A stretch of DNA of 64,000 nucleotides from Pyrrhosoma nymphula (Eukaryota > Arthropoda > Insecta > Odonata > Coenagrionidae), in assembly GCA_963573305.1 (NCBI GenBank), contig OY754337.1, positions 46,947,164 to 47,011,163 on the forward strand, read 5' to 3'. The notes beneath the pieces are model-generated. The model had not been told where the DNA came from and ran no database searches. It saw nothing but the letters and a program-made list of their open reading frames with translations. Within the stretch, counting starts at the first letter, position 1. Each line of letters opens with the position of its first letter. A program made the position numbers and the translations under genes. Below, piece after piece: positions 20,541 to 31,459 of this stretch.

Positions 20541-21416
20541 CTGTGAAATATAGTAAAAAATATAACTAATTTGTGGATTCTCCCTTATTTCCTTGACCAG
20601 TTTCAATATATATCTTGATAACATTCCTTTATTATGTGTAATTCACTAAGTGAACATGCTTTTCATCAACTTCAATTATCATGCAATTTGTATCCATTAA
20701 ATATGAAATGTGAGGCGAGTTTACCCTGAATTTCCTTGAGTGACTCAGGCATGCCTCTGTGATATCAGATGATTTTTATCCTTTTTTGACGATGAAAAAA
20801 TGTGTACTGTCCTTCTGCATTTTGAGAAGTATGATGCCTAAAAGCAGGTGCTGTGAGAATTACTGGAAGTGTGTACGGAATGTGCAGGAATTATCCCTAT
20901 AAAAAGGAAGTTTCCTGAATTTGATGGTGGTAAAAGAGGGGGTTGGTGGTAGTTATTGCTAGTATTCTTTACCCATCTGTGAGAATTCACAGAATATCAT
21001 TGGAAAAAGAATTAGCAGAAATGTTTGAGCCTGTTGTGGACTGAACACAAAAAATTTCAAGCATACTTTGCCTGAGGGTTTTTCAAAATGTCAATAATTT
21101 TTTCTTGTGTGAAAACCATGTGACCTTTCTACCACATATTTGTTTGCTATTATAATTTTAGCCTTAAGTCCTGCAGAAAATTGCCATGTATACTTGAGCA
21201 AAAGTTGAGAAATGTCTTCCTTTTTTCGGCCAATGAAAACATACCATCGACTTGTAGTCAAGTCATTAAACCAAGTTACTTTTATATAGTCAATATTTCT
21301 GCATATTGGCTGTATAAAACCATATTTATTTCTATTACTCATACTGCAGAGAATATTTCTATAGAAATAGCCGAAGTAACTGCAGATGGAGAGTTAACCT
21401 GAGAATAATATATGTA
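20541..21416. other. Intronic sequence, nothing recognised
   Basis: A/T-rich; no gene, repeat or RNA motif identified. Confidence 0.35.
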
Positions 21417-22238
21417 CCCAGCCGGCACAAGGTGGCATATATCCCTAACCTCCGCGCCGTTAGGGAGAAGTCCTCCCAGTTAGGGAGGTAACCTCCCTAA
21501 AATGAGAGGGGGATCAGAGAGGGATCATGAAGAAATGAGGGAGGAATGTCAGTGATTATTGGAAGGTAATTGGGAGAGAGGAGAAATCAGGGAGATATCG
21601 CAGGGAATCTCTCCCAAAATCACTTTCTTTGATTGGCTCTGGCCAATGAGGGCCAAGGGATTCAAAAGAACGATTGCAGTGCTGTGAACGGCAATATATG
21701 GAACTACGCGACGTGGGTTGGTCTACAGTGCCACCTACTGGAAGTTCTAGGAACCTACTTCATAATCTACTGCTCGCTATTTTATATTACGTACAGCTGA
21801 TAGTAATTTTAATTTTAACCAGTCATTTCATGATCTGCTACCTGCCAAATCCAACCATGATTCTGAAGAGTTTCCACGCACCAATTTCCACTCTCAAACA
21901 GCATCTATTATTACCTAAACTGAAATCAGAGGACACTCAGAAAAAGGACAAAAAAGCGCATTTGCACGACCATCGAAAATATAAATAAAGCATCTGTAGG
22001 AAAGGATATCAAAGAATAAACCAACCACCGAAAATAACACTTTTCCATAAATTAGTTTGACATAAGATTCACTTAAAACAGTGAAAGTAGCAGTGTAATT
22101 AACAATTCAGCAAACGTTCTCAACCAACAATAATCAATCAAACGTAATGGCTTCCTTGATGCCCTCAAGTGGTTTCAAAATGGTATGGAAAATATAAACA
22201 AGCAATAATTTCGTTACCTTCCATCACTCTGATATTAA

Positions 22239-22475
22239 CCCTTTAGCTGCGCAAATAATCTGAAATAAAGCTCTCCCCAAACACAAACTTTTTTTTCTAA
22301 ATTTTTGCGTAGTTTTAAAATTTTTACTTTTTATTTAAAGGAAAATTAGTTTTAAAATTTACAATGAGTAATTATCGTCTGATTTTACTGTTGAATACGA
22401 ATTGTTGAACTTTTTTTTACTAAAACCGTAAACTATACTTCAAATCGCCAATAGATGATGGGAGCAGTTAAAGGG
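22239..22475. mobile_element. TTAA-flanked piggyBac-type MITE
   Basis: A 237-bp A/T-rich sequence with ends CCCTTTAGCTGC and (inverted) CCCTTTAACTGC, directly flanked by TTAA at 22235-22238 and 22476-22479. The TTAA duplication and CCC start are typical of piggyBac-mobilised MITEs. No coding sequence. Confidence 0.75.
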
Positions 22476-23261
22476 TTAAAAAAATACTTTGTACACTATT
22501 CAAATATAAGTACGAAGGCTAGGATTCTTTATCATACAATCTGCACATAATAATGGCGAATCATGTTAACTTTGACTGGGTTCACTTAGCACGGGAAATT
22601 CGTAAATACTATTATAGCATTGTTTCAACGTGGCATCATTGTAAGCAGTTCCGTAAATATAATGTAAACCTTTACCGTAAGCACCTTAATATGTCACTGG
22701 AGAGATAATTCTTCACTCAAAAATATGGTGCCTATACCGTTCAGCAATGTTCGACACAAATTCCATCCCGACACAATGTCATAACTTTCATGCATGATGC
22801 ATCAACAAACATGTATTAATATTTAAATACCATGTTCATAATACAAATTGGCTCTTCCTTGAACTACGACCTTGACGTGGTGGAAGGGCTTGTGCATTCC
22901 AATGATCCCTAGAGCTAGACTGTCAGGAGCAAGTACTATTAGTACAAGCCAGATAGGTCGAAGGGTAGGAGCCAGAAGAAAGGTAGTTTCGTGATGGTGT
23001 CACGTTAAAAATACCATTGAGTGGCGTGGGAATACCTCTCAACTATCACTTCCTAGAATATTAAAGTCATTCACAGAGAATTGATTCCTGGCAACTATGG
23101 GACGCCGCCCACTGGGGCGGGTGTCATGCTCGGCAGCGGGGGAGGCAAGGCCTCCACGGTCGTAATCACACAAAATTCTTGCACAGCATCATCATCGGCA
23201 GATACAAGGGATAGGAGGGATAAGAAGAAGAAATAGAGGAAGAGGAGGAGGAAAACAGTGT

Positions 23262-24464
23262 TAAAAATAGGAACTTGGAATGTAAGGACCATGATGAGGG
23301 TCGGGAAGCTTGAAAATATTAAGCAGGAAATGGAGAAAGGAAAAATAGATGCTTTGTGCGAGGTGAGATGGAAGGATAGCGGGGACTATTGGAGTGATAG
23401 CTACAGGGTAATCTATAGTGGGGGAGATGAGAGTTAACGTGGGGTATGCATGGTACTGAACACAAAATTGGGGCTGAGGGTGGTAAACATTGAACAGGTG
23501 AGCGACAGGATACTAGTGGTAGAAATAAAAGCACGCCCGACGAATTTCGTACTGGTCCAGGAATACATGCCTACGAGCAACCATTGGGAGGAAGAGGTGT
23601 ACGAGCAAGTAGAAGAAATAATTAGAGAAGTGCCAGGAAAGAAAAACCTGATAGTGATGGATGACTGGAATGCAGTGGTGGGGGAAGGGAGGGACGGATT
23701 AGAAGTGGGAGGGTTTGGGCTAGAAAGAAGAAATGATCGTGGTGAAAAGGCAGTTGAATTTTGTAGAAGAAATAAATTAGTAGGTAGTGACAAACACTTG
23801 GTTTAAACATCACCCCAGGCGTAGGTACATATGGAAAATGCCGGGTGATAATGGGAGATACCAAATTGATTATATAATGGTAAGGGCGGATGGGGCGGAT
23901 GATACCTATCCAGGGGTGGATGCAGACTCAGATCATAACTTGGTGATGATGAAGTGTGAAGTTAGATTCAAAAGGCTTTGTAAAGGTAGGAAGATAAAGA
24001 GGTGGAACCTTGAAGCATTGAAAGGGTTGAAGAGGAGGGAATACCAAGAGCTGGTAGAAAATATTATAGGTGAAGCAAAGCGGATGGGAACAATAGAGAG
24101 AAGATGGGAGATTATAAAAACAGGCATCGCAGGAGCGGCAGAGAAAACAATAGGAACGGTGGAAAAGAAGAGGGTTAAGAAGTAGTAGGTTATGGAAGAA
24201 ATGATAAAGAAAATGGAGGAGAGAAGGATATGGAAAAATGTGAACACCGACGTAGGCAAGAGGAAGTACAAGGAATTGAATAATAAACTCAGGCGAGTGA
24301 CCGATCGGGCAAAAGAAAACTGGTGGAAGGGACAATGCGAGGAAATGGAAAAGATGCAGGAGGAGGGGGAAGTGGGCACTTTGTACGCCAAGGTGAATAT
24401 GTCATCGGGTGGTAAGCGAGGTCAAATGATACCAAGGTTAAGGACAAAACAGGGAAAATATTAA
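23262..24464 (+). pseudogene. LINE endonuclease (EEP-type) region, disabled
   Basis: GTWNVRTM near 23275 starts the endonuclease fold. VMDDWNAVVGEGRD (about 23660) stands in place of the usual GDFNA motif, and DADSDHNLVMM (about 23920) gives the SDH active-site motif. A TAA near 23436 interrupts the N-terminal part, a frameshift near 23795 separates the two halves, and further stops occur at 24185 and 24464 before the RT frame. The endonuclease nicks target DNA for target-primed reverse transcription. As read here it cannot be made as one protein with the RT. Confidence 0.75.
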
Positions 24465-24535
24465 TCTAACAGGAAGATATCCAGGAAAGATGGAGAGAAT
24501 ACCTAAAGGAACTATATGACAGCAAGAATAGACCC

Positions 24536-26050
24536 ATGAGCTTACATTTAGAGGATGAAGGATCAATAGATAAAGATAACCTCGGACCAGAGTTACTTGA
24601 CAGTGAAATAGAGAAGGCATTAAGAGAGATGAAGGGTAGAAAAGCCGTGGGAACCGATAACCTACCTTCGGAGCTACTGAAGAATCTAGGTAGTATGGGG
24701 AGAAAATTGTTTTTCGAACTTATTCGGAGGATCTACGAGGAAGGAGTATGGCCAGAGGATTTCGTGAAAACAGTATTAATACCTATCCCGAAGAAGAAGA
24801 AAGTGTCAGAATGCGAGGAGTATAGAACAATCAGTTTAATTTCGCACGCAGCAAAAGTGTTACTTAGAATACTAAAAAGAAGGTTGGAGAGCAGAGCAAA
24901 CTGCTATTTAGGCCATGACCAATTTGGGTTCAGGAAGGGGAGGGCAACCAGAGACGCGATTGCGGTAATGAGGACACTTATAGATAGAAAAATAGAGCAT
25001 AATCAGGATCTTTTAGCTTGCTTTGTAGATTTCGAAAAGGCGTTTGACAGAGTAAACTGGGAGAAACTAATGCAGATACTAGGGAAAATAGGAATAGATT
25101 GGCGTGATAGGAGACTCATCGAAACTTATACGTACCTGGGGCAGAGGTCCCAGGTAAGGGTAGCTGATGGTGAATCAGGGTGGGCAGTAATAGGTCGCGG
25201 GGTTCGACAAGGGTGCCCATTGTCGCCTTTACTTTTTAACATCTATGCTGAGGAAATGGTAGGAGAGGCATGGGATGAGCTAGATGTGGGAATGAAAGCT
25301 GGAGGCCAGCAGATAAAGTCAGTTAGATTCGCAGACGACCAGGCGTTGGTCAGTCAGTCATCGAAAGGATTGCAAACTTTAGTAGATGCACTGGAAATGC
25401 AGTGCGAGAAATACGGGATGAAGATTAATAATAAGAAAACAAAAGTAATGAGATTCTCTAGGACAAAGAAAGCAAGGCTGGTGATAAGAGTAGGAAATCA
25501 CAAACTGGAGCAAGTAGAACAATTTAATTACTTGGGTAGTACGCTAGAAGAAACAGGACATAGTAGCAAAGACATTAGGAGGAGAATAGCGCTAGCAAAG
25601 GAAGCGTTCAATTATAGAAGGGAGCTGATGATGGTGACCTTAAGTAAGGATGTAAGAAAGAGGCTGGTGAAGAGCTTGATATGGAGTGTGGCGTTGTATG
25701 GGGCAGAATCGTGGACCTTAAGAAAGGAAGACGAAAATAGGCTGAAGGCTTTCGAGATGTGGGTGTGGAGGAGGATGGAGAAAGTGCGTTGGATGGAAAG
25801 GAAGACAAATGAGAAATTGCTTGACATGGTGGGTGAGGAGAGGAAACTTATAGATGAGATTAGGGGAAGACAGGGTAGATGGCTGGAAGGGGTAATGAGG
25901 GGCGATGGTTTGCTGAAGGCCGTGATAGAAGGCAGGATGTTGGGTAAGTGGGGAAGGGGAAGGAAGAGAATCGATTTTATGGATGGGATAAAGAATGGTA
26001 GGACTTACGCTGAGATGAAGAAAGAAATACTACAGGTAGAATGGGCATGA
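24536..26050 (+). CDS. LINE reverse transcriptase, open 504-codon frame
   Basis: A single open frame with the non-LTR RT blocks in order: GTDNLPSELLKN (residues about 39-50), LIPIPKKK and YRTISLISHAAKVL (81-110), DQFGFRKGRATRDAI (128-142), block A CFVDFEKAFDRVNW (162-175), block B RGVRQGCPLSPLLFNIYAEE (221-240) and block C RFADDQAL with the catalytic FADD (264-271). These are followed by FNYLGSTLEE, ALYGAESWTL and a W-rich C-terminus ending FMDGIKNGRTYAEM. The last part matches the thumb and C-terminus of RTE/BovB-type proteins. The start shown is only the first ATG; the natural protein would begin upstream in the endonuclease. Confidence 0.85.
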   Translation: MSLHLEDEGSIDKDNLGPELLDSEIEKALREMKGRKAVGTDNLPSELLKNLGSMGRKLFFELIRRIYEEGVWPEDFVKTVLIPIPKKKKVSECEEYRTISLISHAAKVLLRILKRRLESRANCYLGHDQFGFRKGRATRDAIAVMRTLIDRKIEHNQDLLACFVDFEKAFDRVNWEKLMQILGKIGIDWRDRRLIETYTYLGQRSQVRVADGESGWAVIGRGVRQGCPLSPLLFNIYAEEMVGEAWDELDVGMKAGGQQIKSVRFADDQALVSQSSKGLQTLVDALEMQCEKYGMKINNKKTKVMRFSRTKKARLVIRVGNHKLEQVEQFNYLGSTLEETGHSSKDIRRRIALAKEAFNYRRELMMVTLSKDVRKRLVKSLIWSVALYGAESWTLRKEDENRLKAFEMWVWRRMEKVRWMERKTNEKLLDMVGEERKLIDEIRGRQGRWLEGVMRGDGLLKAVIEGRMLGKWGRGRKRIDFMDGIKNGRTYAEMKKEILQVEWA

Positions 26051-26941
26051 CACATGTAAGAGTTCGTTGGATATTCTCTGACTTTCATCACAACCTACCT
26101 CTAACCGTTAGATTACTGTAATGAATGAATACAAATTGGAACCCTTTTCAAAATCAATTTGGGAATGTTTTAATCTATCACAGCCAAGGCATGTGGTGAA
26201 TAAAGTGTCTTCATTGAAAATCAGAATTTCCTTATTCATAATAACTAAATTATAAGCTTACCTTAAGTCACATGCGCAAAGCTGGGAAATGGTGCAGTCT
26301 TCTGTAGTTCCTCTCTAATTGCAGGAAAGCTGAGTTCACCAATGGGCAATCAGGCAATGTTCTTTAACTCTCCGTCTGCAGTCGTTCAATCTTTGAACTC
26401 TGCGCATCATAGCGGAGAGACTACTGAAATCACACACGTTGATCGCTCTCACGCGAGTGCAAATAATTATGCTACTGTCCATACAACATTACGAAAACTT
26501 ATTTATTTATTTTTCATTGGTAAATATATTTATTTATACCATTTTGTGTGATAAAGCTCCATCCGAGATGATGTGAACTTGATCACGACTTTGAGGGGGA
26601 TCGTGGAAAATAATGGGCATTCCCTCCCTATAAGTAATAATGTAGAAACGATGAAGAAACTCTCCATGATTTCTCCCTAAGTGCGGAAGAAGAAGTCGCT
26701 ATATTGATACAGATATTTGTTAGCGGTCACATCAATTCAAAACAATTGCCTGGAAATTTTTGTCGTAAGTTTTAAGTGATAAAAATAAATAATATGCATT
26801 TCATCAATATATTTCCATCCGAAAGACTTCATGTTGTGTCACCTGATGGGAGGATTTAAGGAGAAAATTGGGAGGGAAGCACTTCTCGCACATCCCTCCC
26901 TGATTTCTTCCGAAGAACATCTCCTTTGTGCCGGCTGGGTA

Positions 26942-27857
26942 AGGCCTGCTTTGCTATTTGAAACTTATCCAAAACAGAAGTTTCAAAAATTGGGGGGGGA
27001 CTATGTTCAGAGAAATGTGGTATATTGGTGGCCAGGTTTCGAACTGCATTTTTGCTGGATTTGGCTGCTGGATTTACAGTTCATGCCTTGCTCATTTTGA
27101 CTTCTGCAATGAATAATGGAGTATTTTTACCAAGCATATGGTTAGTTAGCCAACCGTTCTTAATTTGTCAATATGGGGTTTTGCATATTCATTATTGGAT
27201 TCCTTCACAGTCAGTGTAGCTCAAAAACTATTAAAATCATAAATTACTAGCCTTTTTTTCAGGTTGACAAGAAATGCATTTACATTTATAATCCGTTAGC
27301 CAAATTTCAGATTTATGGTGGAATTCCTTACCAAATGGAATGACATTAAAGCATATGTTTTATATAAAAAAGATGACTAGAGGAGCAATTTTCCATGAGC
27401 CAAATAGATGTACTTTGGGTGTTGAGAAAGTGCAAGTAGGAAAAAGAGTATTAGGCATTTTATGAGGTAACATGATGCTCTAATGATGAATACATCAGTG
27501 TTGATTTAAAAAGTAATTGCATTTGGGTTTAGAATGTGATATTGTGATTTAAAGGTCAATTTGAAGGTTCAATTTTGGCCTCTACCTTTGTCTCTAAATT
27601 CATTATCAGACTGGAATTTGGATGTGCCGGAAATGTAAGTGTAAAATTGCTAGTGGTACTAATGTTACTGCTGCCCATTGAAAATAAAAGTGATGATTAG
27701 AAGACTATCGGAATCCTATTCCCATGAACTGGGAGTGTTTCTGGCAAAGAATCATGTTTTTTAGCATTAAAAAGAATAAACTGCCTGTGTATGTTGAAAT
27801 TTTTCCTAAGCTATTAATAGCAATTGACTGATATGGTGAAAAATATTTTTGGTACAG
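26942..27857. other. Tmem63 last intron, nothing recognised
   Basis: A/T-rich sequence with no assignable gene or repeat before the final acceptor. Confidence 0.4.
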
Positions 27858-28142
27858 TCCAGAGGATTGCATACTGATTCAGAATTAGGATCCCCAAGGC
27901 GAGATCTACCCAAATCCCCTAGCCACGGAACAATGGGTCATTCCACTAGCCAGCAGTTTGTTCCAGAAGTCCTCCTCTCCTCATCTCCCTCGCATCCTGT
28001 CAGCCACTTGGACTCTCCATCAGCGGCTGGCGGTGGAAGTGGTTATGGGACCCATGGATCAAGGAATGGTGATGGAGTTGTGACAGGGCAACCTGGAAAG
28101 CTGTTATACCAGGACTATGATGCTGGGAGCTCGGAAGCGTAG
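27858..28142 (+). CDS. Tmem63: Tmem63, last exon (cytoplasmic C-terminal tail)
   Basis: Starts after GGTACAG in phase 0, consistent with the exon ending at 19973, and reads SRGLHTDSELGSPRRDLPKS to a TAG at 28140-28142 (94 residues). The tail is rich in Ser, Pro and Gly, hydrophilic and without membrane segments, as expected for the variable cytoplasmic C-terminus of TMEM63 proteins. The SELGSPRRDLPKSPSHG stretch offers several SP sites that proline-directed kinases could use (inference). The sequence is too variable to confirm by family motifs, so the assignment rests on phase, position and codon quality. Confidence 0.8.
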   Translation, partial: SRGLHTDSELGSPRRDLPKSPSHGTMGHSTSQQFVPEVLLSSSPSHPVSHLDSPSAAGGGSGYGTHGSRNGDGVVTGQPGKLLYQDYDAGSSEA

Positions 28143-28411
28143 TCTGTTTAGGTAATAATTGATTTGAAGTACATACTGAACTGATCTAAATGTATTTAAA
28201 TGGTATACCAGTCCTTTCTGGGGATGATCCTTTAAAAGTGAATTGAAATGAGAATAATTGAAGTGTTTTTTCACAGATGATTAATACATTCTGAGCCTAT
28301 AAAATGAGAAATGTTACTTTTCGCAGTTGCTTTTGATAAAAAATATTAAAGATTGACAAAGGGAGTAGATGACTTAAGTAAAAAAAATTGATACAGAAAA
28401 TGCATTGAGAA

Positions 28412-28417
28412 AATAAA
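28412..28417 (+). promoter_or_regulatory. Candidate polyadenylation signal for Tmem63
   Basis: AATAAA 270 bases after the stop codon, in otherwise A/T-rich sequence. Such hexamers are common in A/T-rich DNA, so this is only a candidate. Confidence 0.25.
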
Positions 28418-28698
28418 ATGCCAAGTTTCGTGGTATCAAGGTGTTCTAATAATTACACCAAAAACCGTTACTGTCCTACATATGTTTAACTCACCTAAAA
28501 GGAAATTGGGTTGGCAAATAAAGCTGCTTGCTTCACATTCTCTGTCCCTGCACACACTGCGTTTCTCCAGAATGAATGTTATCATAATTTTTGAACATAA
28601 GTTAAACTTGACAGTGGCAGGCTTCACTTTATAGAATTTTTTTATGTTTGCAATCTTGATTAAGTAAAATACTTACTACTTTTTTACTAAATTTTATT

Positions 28699-28740
28699 TG
28701 TACAATGTGTTTCATCAATTTTTCGGCATCGTCAGGTACA
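28699..28740 (-). ncRNA. Decayed hammerhead-like motif
   Basis: On the minus strand: TGTAC, CTGACGA (complement 28729-28735), a poor stem II, GAAA (complement 28710-28713), then ATT in place of GTC, and GTACA. Stem I (TGTAC/GTACA) is intact, but the cleavage triplet is lost. Confidence 0.35.
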
Positions 28741-28932
28741 GAATTTTTTTAATACATTAATTGTTGTTATAGCTATGAGGGAGGAAGAGGTAAACACAAA
28801 TATTCAGGCAGGGTTGAAAAAGACACGTAGATCAAGGACTGGTGAGGTGGGAAAGGTTAATTTTATTGGAAAGGAGTGGGGAAGGATGCAGAAATAATAG
28901 TTCATGGCAATGGGTATTGGATTGTCTGTTTT

Positions 28933-29110
28933 GAATAAAAAGGTAAAACTTTGTTATTTCCACATAAATTTAATATGGTACGACCATGGTTTCAACTTTA
29001 CGTCATCTTCAGGTTTCGACATTACGTCACCTGAAGATGACGTAAAGTCGAAAGCATGATTGTACTGTATTTAATTTATGTGGAAATAACAAAGAATTAC
29101 CTTTTTATTC
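28933..29110. repeat. Foldback with two hammerhead-like cores at a PLE 3' end
   Basis: A 178-bp inverted repeat from GAATAAAAAGGTAAAAC to its complement ending CTTTTTATTC. The minus-strand core has CTGAAGA (complement 29006-29012), GACGTAAAGTT, GAAA and the palindrome ACCATGGT (28983-28990), then C and GTACC. The plus-strand core has CTGAAGA (29031-29037), a GAC/GTC stem II and GAAA (29050-29053), but its stem III region is altered. It lies just past the C-terminus of the minus-strand PLE at 29263-30125, so the minus-strand core is in the sense orientation of that element. Confidence 0.75.
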
Positions 29111-29262
29111 TAAATGTATAGCAAATTCCACAAAGTTACACCGGAAAACACCAACTTAATTGGATTTTCTGATAAATTGTATTGGTTAAAGTGCGTCCAT
29201 TGTTTTACTTTTGGGAAGAAAGAGTAAAATTTCGGGTGTAATATCACTCCATATGATTGTTT

Positions 29263-30125
29263 TCAAGTAGGTGTAGAGCAAAAACAGGTGGAATCCATAT
29301 TTGTGTAATTTCTGGCGTGTTCTTTGAGAAGTGTGATAAAATTTATACCAGTCTGGCCATTGTATGCCTTATTGCAGCTGTTGCATTTAATTTTGTAAAT
29401 ACCGGAGTTTAGGAGTCTATCCTGTCTGTCTTTGCCATTCACTAAAAGTTTAGAAAGGGTTAGGGGAGTGTAAAATGCTGCTATTAACGGAGCTTGGTAG
29501 GTGGTTTGATATTCTATAAGAAATATTTCCCTAGGAATGGGAGAGAGCACCACTTGAAATTTGTTGGCCTTTCAGTTTGTGTGGGGAAATTTGTTTTTAA
29601 GCTAAGGATTTTGTGAACTAAATCTGGGTTGTAACCATTATTAGCGGCTATGTACATGATAGTCAATAGTTCAGATTTTACATTTGTAAGTGTAAAGGGA
29701 ATGTGTTGGAGGTGATGAATCATAGAAGTACAAGCAGCATGTTTGTGGGAAAAATGGTGAACCGAATCACTTGGTATGATGTGATTGGTGTAAGAAGGTT
29801 TCCTGTGTATTGAAAATTCATGTTTTTGCCCTGTAATGGAGATTGATAAATCAGACAATGGAGAGAAAAGACTCAAGAGTGCAGTTGATATCTTGTTCTA
29901 TTGTGTAGGAAATGTTTGAATGGAGGGAGTTTAGATGGTTAAGGAAAGACTGCAATTGGCGGTTAGTTCCAGTCCAAATGGAGAGGATGTCATCTACATA
30001 TCTAAGCCAGTATTTTACAAAACTATTGAGTTGGTTGCCAGAATTAAATAACTTTTCTTTCAAAGAGTTGAGGAAAAGTTCTGTTAAAATTGGGAAAGGG
30101 GGGAACCCATAGCTAGCCTGTGAAT
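29263..30125 (-). pseudogene. Penelope-like element, RT palm to GIY-YIG domain
   Basis: Read leftwards from about 30125: a GFPPFP-like segment in the place of MGSPLSP, ELFLNSLKEKLF, then YWLRYVDDILSIWTGTNRQL with the YVDD catalytic box (about 30000), ESFLSI, FSIHRKPSYTNHIIPSDSVH, IAANNGYNPDLVHKIL, and LPFLGK. A frame change near 29530 leads to SGIYKIKCNSCNKAYNGQTG (about 29380), the GIY-YIG endonuclease with YNG in place of YIG, and LLKEHARNYTN. The 5' half is missing. Two frame changes and the altered YIG indicate inactivity. Confidence 0.82.
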
Positions 30126-30565
30126 TTTGTAGAAAAGTACTATGTAATTTACTTAATCATTAATATGAACCTAAGTTGTTGCAATCATGTGTGTCCTGAA
30201 ATAATTAACTGATGAATATTTACTAGTTTTATGTTTGTATCTTGAACTAGCATTTCCTTCTTGTACACTGGTTTCCCTCACTTGTTACGTGGATCTTCAG
30301 TTTTATAGTGTTTACTCTCATATCCTCAGCCAGGGGATTTAATGATCAACACTACGTACAACTTCATCCCCAGCTAGGTACATACCATGTACTCAGAACC
30401 TGAACACAACATCCCTACTTTGAAAATAGATAAAAATGCTCATAATCATGCGAGTAAATTTCATAACTCAGTTCATTTTCATTGCTAATGTTTCTGTCCC
30501 TTCCTTTGGACTACAACCAAGATGCAACGTAATTTCATTAGAGCGTTTCCTTTTTATATGTAAAC

Positions 30566-31400
30566 GGCTGGTGTCCTTACACTCCCCGCCACACGCCTAT
30601 TGAGGCGGCTTGTTGGGTAGTATGTAGATGTAGATGCTGTGGAAGGGTTTGCAAATTCCAATGACCACTAGAGTCGGACTGGTGGGAGTAATAATTATTG
30701 GTCCTAGTAGAGCCACCCATAATAATAACAATGCAACTTTATTTGGGCGAGTTTGAGACTTACAGTCCCTTCTTCCATCTAACCCTAATCCATCATTCCA
30801 TCTAATAAAGTTGATGGGTAGGAGCCAAACGAAAGGTAATTTATGTGATAGCATCATGTAAAAAATACTGTTGGGAAAGGCAGTGGTGGGACCACCCAAA
30901 TACATGTTCCCCAACGTAAAACAGAAATCAGTAATAGAGTATAAAATTGTGACAACTGTAGGACTCAATCTACTTAGGTGCCTGTCATGCCTGGCAGCAA
31001 AGAAGTCTGGCTCCCAAATCTCCTCTGTGCAGAGACTCCGAAAATCATCTTCACTTCACAGCACTTGAGACTTATGATGAGAGAGCTGTAGGGAAAACCT
31101 AATAATAATGGAGGATTGGAATGTGGTTTTAGGGGAAGGAAGGGGTGGAAATGAAGTGGTAGGGTATAGATTATGGACGAGAAATTACTATGGCGAGAAG
31201 GGAGTTGAATTTTATGGGAGAAATAAATTAGTACTAGCAAACATTTGGTTTAGATATCACTATGGGCATATACATCATTGAAAAAGACCTGGAGAGACAA
31301 GGAGGTATCAAATGGATTTTATCATGTTATGGGAGACTTGGATGAGAAAAGGAGGAGGGAATATCAGGATCTAGTGGACAGGAGCTGTAGAAAAGATAAG
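30566..31400 (+). mobile_element. Broken second copy of the RTE-like LINE, with a separate LINE-type tail at its left
   Basis: 30632-30850 follows the 5' leader of the LINE at 22880-23010 (GTGGAAGGG, ATTCCAATGA, GGGTAGGAGCCA, AAAGGTA). 31099-31250 follows its endonuclease region (ATGGAGGATTGGAATG, GGGGAAGGAAGGGGTGG, GGAGAAATAAATTAGTA), and 31343-31380 follows the AGGAGGGAATA part. Internal pieces are deleted and no RT remains. The left 30566-30630 stretch, with CCCCGCCACACGCC and GTAGATGTAGATG, recurs at 37010-37062 and looks like the 3' tail of a different LINE. Confidence 0.65.
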
Positions 31401-31459
31401 GAAAAGGAAAAAATCAGGGAAGATGGAAAATCAAGTCATGCAATACATGGGGCAATGCA

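Larger units (their letters stand above)
22852..26127 (+). mobile_element. RTE-like non-LTR retrotransposon, near full length
   Basis: 3,276 bp bracketed by a perfect 12-bp duplication AATACAAATTGG (22840-22851 and 26128-26139) and ending in a short TAATGAATG tail. It holds an apurinic-type endonuclease region (about 23270-24185) and a 504-codon reverse transcriptase region (24536-26050), the usual order and length for the RTE clade. About 400 bp of 5' leader precede the endonuclease. A broken copy lies at 30632-31400 and scraps at 41465-42330. The target duplication is intact and the RT frame is open, so the insertion is fairly recent. Confidence 0.85.
21417..26939. mobile_element. TA-flanked DNA transposon carrying a MITE and a LINE
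   Basis: The left end CCCAGCCGGCACAAGG (21417) is the inverse of the right end CTTTGTGCCGGCTGGG (ending 26939), with TA on both outer sides (21415-21416, 26940-26941). Subterminal purine-rich GGGAGG and AGGGAGGGA blocks occur at both ends in inverted sense. Removing the LINE (22852-26127) and the MITE (22239-22475) leaves about 2.0 kb with no transposase recognised, so it is probably a non-autonomous Tc1/mariner-type element. Confidence 0.65.

Noticed and set aside
23928..24391. Overlapping minus-strand open frames within the LINE
   Set aside because: Shadows of the purine-rich + strand LINE coding sequence.
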